Positions 1 to 4,747 of a stretch of 7,683 nt of DNA are shown one piece after another. Every line of letters starts with the position of its first letter. Position 1 is the stretch's first letter. Position numbers and translations under genes: made by a program. The notes beneath the pieces were generated by a model. It was not told the DNA's origin, did not search any database, and worked only from the letters and a program-made list of their open reading frames with translations. This stretch comes from Nitrospirota bacterium (lineage in GTDB: Bacteria; Nitrospirota; Thermodesulfovibrionia; UBA6902), in contig WFVK01000157.1 in the NCBI GenBank assembly GCA_015491705.1, positions 1 through 7,683 on the forward strand. Reading direction: 5' to 3'.

Positions 1-1
1 C

Positions 2-1279
2 AGGGAAGGCTGTCCTGTTGAGGTTGAGATACCCCGGTTTATCAGCCTGATCAAAGAAGGGAAATTCCTTGAGGCGTGTTACGCGCTTAAACAGAAAAAC
101 GCCCTGCCCGCTGTATGCGGGAGGGTATGCCCGCAGGAGATCCAGTGTGAATCCCGGTGCATTGTGGGCAAAAAGGGCGATCCCGTTGCCATAGGCAACT
201 TAGAGAGGTTCGCCGCCGATTACGAGGCGGAAAAAGGCGAGGTCAGGATACCCGAAAAACCCCGTCCCACGGGCAGGAAAGTCGCCATAATAGGCTCCGG
301 CCCGGGCGGCCTCACCTGCGCCTCGGACCTTATAATGTCCGGCCACGAAGTTACCATGTTTGAGGCACTGCACAAGCCGGGAGGCGTGCTGGTCTACGGC
401 ATACCGGAGTTCAGGCTGCCGAAGGTGATCGTGGAAAGGGAAGTTGACTACATAAAAAAACTGGGGGTTGAGGTGGTGACCAATGCCGTGATCGGCAGGC
501 TTTTTACGGTTGATGAATTATTAAATGAAAAAGGTTATGATGCATGCTTTATCGCCACAGGGGCGGGGCTGCCCATGTTCCTCGGCATACCCGGTGAAAA
601 CTTCAACGGTGTCTACTCCGCCAATGAATTCCTGACAAGGGCCAACCTCATGAAGGCATATCTCTTTCCTGAATACGACACGCCCATAAAGAGGCCCGGA
701 AGGGTTGCGGTATTCGGGGCCGGCAACGTGGCAATGGACTCTGCAAGGGTCGCCCTGAGACTCGGGGCGGAGAAGGTCTACCTTGTCTACCGGCGTTCAG
801 AGGCCGAGATGCCCGCGAGAAAGGCGGAGATACACCATGCAAAGGAAGAGGGAGTGGAATTAGTGCTCCTGACAAATCCCGTGAGATTCCTTGATGACGG
901 CAAGGGGAATCTGCGCGCGGTGGAATGCATAAAGATGGAGCTTGGAGAGCCTGACGAATCCGGCAGGAGAAGGCCGATTCCCGTAAAAGGAAGCGAATTC
1001 CAGATGGAGATAGACGTGGCCATTCCCGCACTCGGTGCAAAGGCGAATCCGCTTCTGCTGAAAACCCTCCCTGATCTGAAACTGAACAGGCGGGGTTATA
1101 TAATCGCTGATGAAGAGACAGGCATGACATCCAAGAGAGGCGTGTTCGCCGGCGGCGATATAGTCACCGGTGCTGCAACGGTTATCCTGGCCATGGGCGC
1201 GGGCAAGAAAGTGGCAAGGGCGATAAACGAGTATCTTAAATGGAAATACTGGGATGTCGGCGGTTTCATAGAGCAATAA
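2..1279 (+). CDS. NfnB/GltD-family FAD-dependent NAD(P)H oxidoreductase, 5' end outside window
   Basis: This family transfers electrons between NAD(P)H and Fe-S clusters or a partner subunit through FAD, as in glutamate synthase small subunit (GltD) and NfnB. The frame is open from base 2, and 425 residues are visible. Homologous sequence runs well upstream of the internal GTG at 164, so the true start lies before the window; I estimate about 40-50 residues are missing. Fragment Cys4, Cys39, Cys43, Cys49 and Cys53 (GCPV and CGRVCPQEIQCESRC motifs) belong to the N-terminal two-[4Fe-4S] domain. GSGPGG at 98-103 is the FAD site. GAGNVAMD at 239-246, followed by YRRSEAEMPA, is the second nucleotide site, and its double Arg favours NADPH. 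FAGGDIVTGAATVILAMGAG near the C terminus is the closing FAD motif. No glutamate synthase large subunit lies nearby, and the HndABC-type genes follow after 106 bases, so a role in that redox complex is more likely than glutamate synthesis. That role is inference. Confidence 0.9.
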   Translation, partial: REGCPVEVEIPRFISLIKEGKFLEACYALKQKNALPAVCGRVCPQEIQCESRCIVGKKGDPVAIGNLERFAADYEAEKGEVRIPEKPRPTGRKVAIIGSGPGGLTCASDLIMSGHEVTMFEALHKPGGVLVYGIPEFRLPKVIVEREVDYIKKLGVEVVTNAVIGRLFTVDELLNEKGYDACFIATGAGLPMFLGIPGENFNGVYSANEFLTRANLMKAYLFPEYDTPIKRPGRVAVFGAGNVAMDSARVALRLGAEKVYLVYRRSEAEMPARKAEIHHAKEEGVELVLLTNPVRFLDDGKGNLRAVECIKMELGEPDESGRRRPIPVKGSEFQMEIDVAIPALGAKANPLLLKTLPDLKLNRRGYIIADEETGMTSKRGVFAGGDIVTGAATVILAMGAGKKVARAINEYLKWKYWDVGGFIEQ

Positions 1280-1332
1280 TGCGGTTGCTGGACGTTGCGT
1301 AAACGGCGGGGAGAGACTGCCGGAATTCAGGG

Positions 1333-1347
1333 TTCTGCTGTGCAGAA
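1333..1347. promoter_or_regulatory. Short perfect dyad, possible operator, upstream of the REC-HndA gene
   Basis: TTCTGC-TGT-GCAGAA is a perfect 6-base inverted repeat with a 3-base centre, in the 106-base gap before the receiver-fusion gene. An AT-rich stretch (about 1350-1370) follows it, then the strong ribosome site. This could be an operator with a promoter serving the hnd-like genes separately from the upstream oxidoreductase. I see no convincing -35/-10 pair, and a 6-base dyad can occur by chance. Confidence 0.25.
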
Positions 1348-1371
1348 TACGTTAATTACTAAGTTAAACAT

Positions 1372-1379
1372 AAGGAGGT
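1372..1379 (+). promoter_or_regulatory. Very strong ribosome binding site of the REC-HndA gene
   Basis: AAGGAGGT is a near-perfect match to the 16S rRNA 3' end, 6 bases before the ATG at 1386. It confirms that the receiver domain is part of the translated product and not an upstream open reading frame. Confidence 0.8.
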
Positions 1380-1385
1380 CTGCTG

Positions 1386-2276
1386 ATGGCTGATGACATC
1401 AAAATCCTGGTGGTGGATGACGAGCCTGTGGTGATAAAGAGCTGCAAGAGAATTCTTGAGGCTGAAGGATACAACATTGACGGCGCCTCGGGCGGAAGAG
1501 AGGCTATAATAGCAATGGAGCAAAAGCCTTACGACTTTGTTATTACGGACCTCAAGATGCCGGAGGTGGACGGCATCACTCTCATCAAGTGGATAAAGAA
1601 ATCAAGGCCGGATACAGGTGTTCTCATTATCACCGGATATCCGTCACAGGAGACGATCAAGGATGCGCTTGAACTCGGGATCATAGACTATGTGCCCAAG
1701 CCCTTTACCCCTGTGGTGTTGATGGACGTTGTCGCCAGGGCCATAGAGTGGAAGCAGAGGACCCTTCCTGCCGAGGCAAAGAAAAAAGAAGAGGAATTCC
1801 CGCCCTCCATGATGGCTGAGCTGGACAGGATGATAAGCAGCTACAAAGACAAGCCCGGCAGCCTCATACCGGTCCTCCAGAGGGCGCAGGAGATAGTCGG
1901 CTACCTCCCGCCCATTGTGCAGAAACGCATATCCAGGGGACTGAACATACCCGCGGCGGAGGTCCATGGTGTGGTGTCTTTTTATTCGTTCTTCACCATG
2001 AAGCCCCGCGGCGACCATATCATCAAGGTCTGCCTCGGCACTGCATGCTATGTAAAGGGCATTGAAGAGGTGCTGGAGAAGATAAAGGAAAACCTGCATA
2101 TAGGAGTCGGTGAGATAACAGAAGACAGGAAATTCTCACTCGAGGCCGTACGCTGCCTCGGCGCCTGCGGCCTTGCGCCGGTTATGGTCGTTGACCATGA
2201 TACCCACAGTGCGGTAACTCCCAAGAAAGTAATGCAGATTATTGATGAATACAAGACAGTGGGGGCAAAGGCCTGA
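1386..2276 (+). CDS. Response-regulator receiver domain fused to NuoE/HydC/HndA [2Fe-2S] subunit
   Basis: The 296-residue protein has two parts. Residues about 4-121 are a CheY-like receiver domain with the acidic pair Asp11-Asp12, phosphoacceptor Asp55 (in VITDLKMPEVDG), Thr83 and Lys105 (in VPKPF), so all canonical phosphorylation residues are present. A charged linker (about 123-138, rich in Lys and Glu) leads to a NuoE-type module. This has a helical N-terminal part (about 140-200) and a thioredoxin-like [2Fe-2S] domain with ligands Cys216-x4-Cys221 and Cys257-x3-Cys261. NuoE, HydC and HndA are normally about 150-180 residues without a receiver, so the extra length is the fusion. The reading frame is continuous across the junction. 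An excellent ribosome site (AAGGAGGT, 6 bases upstream) fixes the start. The C-terminal half should accept or donate electrons next to the NAD-binding HndC subunit encoded downstream. The receiver probably makes the complex respond to a histidine kinase; none is encoded in the window. Confidence 0.93.
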   Translation: MADDIKILVVDDEPVVIKSCKRILEAEGYNIDGASGGREAIIAMEQKPYDFVITDLKMPEVDGITLIKWIKKSRPDTGVLIITGYPSQETIKDALELGIIDYVPKPFTPVVLMDVVARAIEWKQRTLPAEAKKKEEEFPPSMMAELDRMISSYKDKPGSLIPVLQRAQEIVGYLPPIVQKRISRGLNIPAAEVHGVVSFYSFFTMKPRGDHIIKVCLGTACYVKGIEEVLEKIKENLHIGVGEITEDRKFSLEAVRCLGACGLAPVMVVDHDTHSAVTPKKVMQIIDEYKTVGAKA

Positions 2277-2308
2277 TTGCCCACGTAAAACACGGAAGGG
2301 GGAATAAA

Positions 2309-2692
2309 ATGCCGAGACTCACAATAGATGATTTAAAGAAGATCAAGGAAGAGCACAAGGCAACCTTTGCCGTCAGGGAAGGCGGCTGCAGGGCTAAGAT
2401 CACGGTTCATATGGGCACATGCGGTATTGCAGCGGGTGCAAGGACGATCATGACGGCCCTGATGGATGAGATGGCAAAGGCCGATGTCAAAGACGTGATT
2501 GTCACCACATCCGGATGTGCGGGCCTGTGCAGCAGGGAGCCTATGGCAACCGTTGAGATAGCAGGCAGCCCGCCGGTCAAGTACGTGGAACTTAATGAAA
2601 AAAAGATAAAAGAGATATTCGACGAGCATATCCTCAAGGGCAACGTGGTTGAGAAATACGCCATGGTTGTCGGAAGCGAAACAACGTATTAA
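2309..2692 (+). CDS. hndB: HndB-like thioredoxin-fold [2Fe-2S] ferredoxin
   Basis: This 127-residue cytoplasmic protein has the length and order of HndB of the Desulfovibrio NADP-reducing hydrogenase HndABCD: it sits between the HndA-like and HndC-like genes. Characteristic segments are the N-terminal LTIDDLKKIKEEH helix, VHMGTCGIAAGAR, and TTSGCAGLCSREP. Likely cluster ligands are Cys38, Cys70 and Cys74. The fourth is unclear: Cys27 is the only other cysteine, and His34 occupies the place where NuoE has its first ligand Cys. It presumably relays electrons within the complex, but in characterised systems its exact role is less clear than those of HndA and HndC. The start is supported by a purine-rich GGAAGGGGG ribosome site just upstream, and the gene begins 32 bases after its neighbour, which implies co-transcription. 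There is no signal peptide or membrane segment. Confidence 0.88.
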   Translation: MPRLTIDDLKKIKEEHKATFAVREGGCRAKITVHMGTCGIAAGARTIMTALMDEMAKADVKDVIVTTSGCAGLCSREPMATVEIAGSPPVKYVELNEKKIKEIFDEHILKGNVVEKYAMVVGSETTY

Positions 2693-2709
2693 ATAAAGTG
2701 TCAGTGAAA

Positions 2710-2774
2710 AGTGCCAGAGTCGGTTAACCTTAATGTTGCATAAACAGGCAGGGGAAGCCTGCCCGGGTGGCACT
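2710..2774 (+). promoter_or_regulatory. Nested inverted repeats in the hndB-hndC gap, possible mRNA structure
   Basis: The 163-base gap at 2693-2855 is the longest in the cluster. AGTGCCA (2710-2716) pairs exactly with TGGCACT (2768-2774). Inside it, GGCAGG (2747-2752) pairs with CCTGCC (2758-2763) around a 5-base loop. An 8-base palindrome GGTTAACC lies at 2722-2729. The structure is not followed immediately by a T-tract of terminator quality (only TATTTTTA at 2780-2787, after a 5-base gap), so a processing site, attenuator or translational control element is as likely as a weak terminator. The function is unproven. Confidence 0.35.
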
Positions 2775-2844
2775 GTGTGTATTTTTACGCCACTGTGAAG
2801 GTTGGCTGCTGAAAAAACCCGGCAAGCGGCGCCGGCACTGAAAA

Positions 2845-2849
2845 AGGAG
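2845..2849 (+). promoter_or_regulatory. Ribosome binding site that fixes the hndC start at 2856
   Basis: AGGAG ends 6 bases before the ATG at 2856. The longer frame, opening with TTG at 2802, would add 18 residues with no counterpart in the downstream paralogue, whose protein begins at the equivalent place (seven or eight residues before LMVCAG). I therefore prefer 2856. Confidence 0.8.
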
Positions 2850-2855
2850 ACAGGG

Positions 2856-4700
2856 ATGGGAAGATTTCGTGCGAATTTAATGGTATGCGCAGGAAGTGGT
2901 TGTGTGGCAACCAAGTCCCTCAAGGTCAAGGAAGCATTTGAAGAAGAACTTCAAAAAAGGGGGCTTGAAAAAGAGATAGATGTGGTCCTGACGGGCTGCA
3001 ACGGCTTTTGCGCCCAGGGGCCGATAATTACCGTCCATCCTGATGAAATATTCTACGAGAAGATACAGGTTGAGGACGTGCCGTATCTGGTTGAGGAACA
3101 TTTCATCAAGGGCAGGCCTGTTGAAAAGTTTATGTACAAGGAGCCCACCGAGAAAATAACCATTCCCAGCATGCACGAGATACCGTTCTTCAAGCACCAG
3201 GTGCTGAGGGTGCTGAGGAATAAAGGCATCATAGATCCCGAGAAGATAGAGGATTATATTACACGGGACGGATACCTTGCCTCTGCAAAGGCCGTCACCG
3301 CGATGACCCCCGAGGAAATAATAAAGGTCGTAAAGGACTCGGGCATCAGGGGCAGGGGCGGCGCGGGCTTTCCCACCGGCGTTAAATGGGAATCCTGCGC
3401 GAGGATGGTTTCCGACCAGAAATACATGTGCTGCAACGGCGACGAAGGCGACCCCGGCGCATTTATGGACAGGTCCATCATGGAGGCCGACCCCCATGCC
3501 GTGATCGAGGGCATGATCATAGGCGCAAAGGCCATCGGCGCAACCAAGGGTTATATCTATGTGAGGGCCGAGTATCCCCTGGCGGTCCACCGCCTGCAAC
3601 TGGCCATAGACGCGGCCACGGAGGCGGGGCTGCTCGGCAAGAACATCCTGAACAGCGGCTTTGACTTTGATCTCGAGATATACCAGGGGGCGGGCGCATT
3701 TGTCTGCGGTGAGTCGACCGCGCTGATGTTCTCCATTGAGGGCAGGCGCGGCATGCCGAGGCTGACACCTCCACGTTCCACAGAGGCGGGACTGTGGGGG
3801 AAGCCCACGGTACTTAACAATGTGGAGACCCTCGCGGCCATACCGCAGATTATCCTGAACGGTGCAGACTGGTTCAAAAGCCTCGGCACTGAAAAGAGCA
3901 CCGGCACAAAGGTCTTCTCGCTTACCGGCGCGATTAACAATACCGGGCTGGTAGAGGTCCCTATGGGGATGACCATAAGACAGATAGTCTATGACATAGG
4001 CGGTGGCGTGCCGGGCGCCAGAAGGGGGAGAAAGTTCAAGGCCGTGCAGATGGGCGGACCGTCCGGAGGCTGCATACCCGAGAGCCTCATCGACACGCCC
4101 GTTACATTCGAGGATATTCAGAAGACCGGCGCCATCATGGGCTCGGGCGGCATGGTGTTCATGGACAACTCCAACTGCATGGTGGGCATGGCAAAGTTTT
4201 TCCTTGAGTTCACCACCGATGAATCGTGCGGCAAGTGTCCCCCGTGCAGGGTGGGAACAAAGATAATGCTTGACAAGCTCAGCGACCTCACGGAAGGCCG
4301 CGGTAAAGAAGGAGACATAGAGATACTCGAGGAGCTCTCATACGACATCATCGAAGGCTCGCTCTGCGGCCTCGGGCAGTCGGCTCCGAATCCCGTGCTT
4401 ACAACAATACAGTATTTCCGCGACGAGTATGAATCCCACATAAAGGATAAATGGTGCAAGGTCGGCGTCTGCCGCAAGCTCACCACATTTTTTATAAACG
4501 AAAAGGTCTGCACGGGTTGCGGGGCATGCATGAGGGCGTGCCCTTCAAAGGCGATCATCGGCGAGAAGAAGAAACCCCACCGCATCATCCAGGAAGTGTG
4601 CATACAGTGCAGGACCTGTTACGATACCTGCAGGTTTCAGTCGATAATAATCGGACCTGCCGATTACAAGGGCGACCCGATGGCGCTGCTTAAGGAATAA
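2856..4700 (+). CDS. hndC: HydB/HndC-type NAD(H)-binding, FMN and Fe-S subunit (NuoF-like), copy 1
   Basis: This is the 614-residue electron-input subunit of HydABC/HndABCD-type complexes, where NAD(H) reacts at FMN and electrons pass to Fe-S clusters. Domains in order: a thioredoxin-like [2Fe-2S] domain (Cys11-x4-Cys16, Cys48-x3-Cys52); the NuoF core with RGRGGAGFPTG at 165-175 (NAD/FMN loop), CNGDEGDPGAF at 193-203 and GAGAFVCGESTAL; the [4Fe-4S] motif Cys458-x2-Cys461-x2-Cys464 with Cys504; a His528-x5-Cys534-x4-Cys539 motif that may bind zinc; and a C-terminal 2x[4Fe-4S] ferredoxin (Cys552/555/558/562 and Cys582/585/588/592). The extra N- and C-terminal Fe-S domains distinguish it from plain complex I NuoF and place it in the HydB family, known for flavin-based electron bifurcation. 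Whether this enzyme bifurcates is inference. It follows hndB after an unusually long 163-base gap and precedes the large subunit by 47 bases. Confidence 0.93.
   Translation: MGRFRANLMVCAGSGCVATKSLKVKEAFEEELQKRGLEKEIDVVLTGCNGFCAQGPIITVHPDEIFYEKIQVEDVPYLVEEHFIKGRPVEKFMYKEPTEKITIPSMHEIPFFKHQVLRVLRNKGIIDPEKIEDYITRDGYLASAKAVTAMTPEEIIKVVKDSGIRGRGGAGFPTGVKWESCARMVSDQKYMCCNGDEGDPGAFMDRSIMEADPHAVIEGMIIGAKAIGATKGYIYVRAEYPLAVHRLQLAIDAATEAGLLGKNILNSGFDFDLEIYQGAGAFVCGESTALMFSIEGRRGMPRLTPPRSTEAGLWGKPTVLNNVETLAAIPQIILNGADWFKSLGTEKSTGTKVFSLTGAINNTGLVEVPMGMTIRQIVYDIGGGVPGARRGRKFKAVQMGGPSGGCIPESLIDTPVTFEDIQKTGAIMGSGGMVFMDNSNCMVGMAKFFLEFTTDESCGKCPPCRVGTKIMLDKLSDLTEGRGKEGDIEILEELSYDIIEGSLCGLGQSAPNPVLTTIQYFRDEYESHIKDKWCKVGVCRKLTTFFINEKVCTGCGACMRACPSKAIIGEKKKPHRIIQEVCIQCRTCYDTCRFQSIIIGPADYKGDPMALLKE
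3176..3205 (+). repeat. 30-base identity shared with the second hndC copy (copy A)
   Basis: This run inside the first hndC is identical at the base level to 7558-7587 in the second copy, including synonymous positions, and encodes EIPFFKHQVL in both. It marks the paralogous duplication and may reflect gene conversion or strong constraint. Confidence 0.85.
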
Positions 4701-4747
4701 CAACCGGCGTAATCAGGCATATTGAAAAATATACCGGAGGGAGCGGA

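Noticed and set aside
157..363. 68-codon + strand open frame overlapping the oxidoreductase in another frame
   Set aside because: It is an Arg-rich composition artefact inside a conserved coding region.
648..1130. Long antisense open frames over the oxidoreductase gene (also at 787-1023 and 860-1276)
   Set aside because: They lie opposite a well-supported conserved gene, have no recognisable domains and reflect the codon bias of the sense strand.
164..1279. GTG at 164 as the start of the first gene
   Set aside because: The upstream in-frame sequence encodes the conserved Cys-rich N-terminal domain of the family, so the gene begins before the window.
1304..1322. Hairpin CGGCGG/CTGCCG after the first gene as a terminator
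   Set aside because: The stem is short, contains a G-T pair, and no T-tract follows.
2768..2783. Possible sigma-54 promoter (TGGCAC element in the hndB-hndC gap)
   Set aside because: The -24-like TGGCAC is present, but the required TTGC at the -12 spacing reads GTAT, and the element is half of the inverted repeat.
2877..3599. 240-codon antisense open frame over the first hndC
   Set aside because: It is a shadow of the sense gene; the protein resembles no family I recognise and no ribosome site is evident.
4719..4732. ATATT-GAAA-AATAT stem-loop before the large subunit
   Set aside because: It has only five A-T pairs, too weak to call, and probably reflects the AT-rich spacer before the ribosome site.
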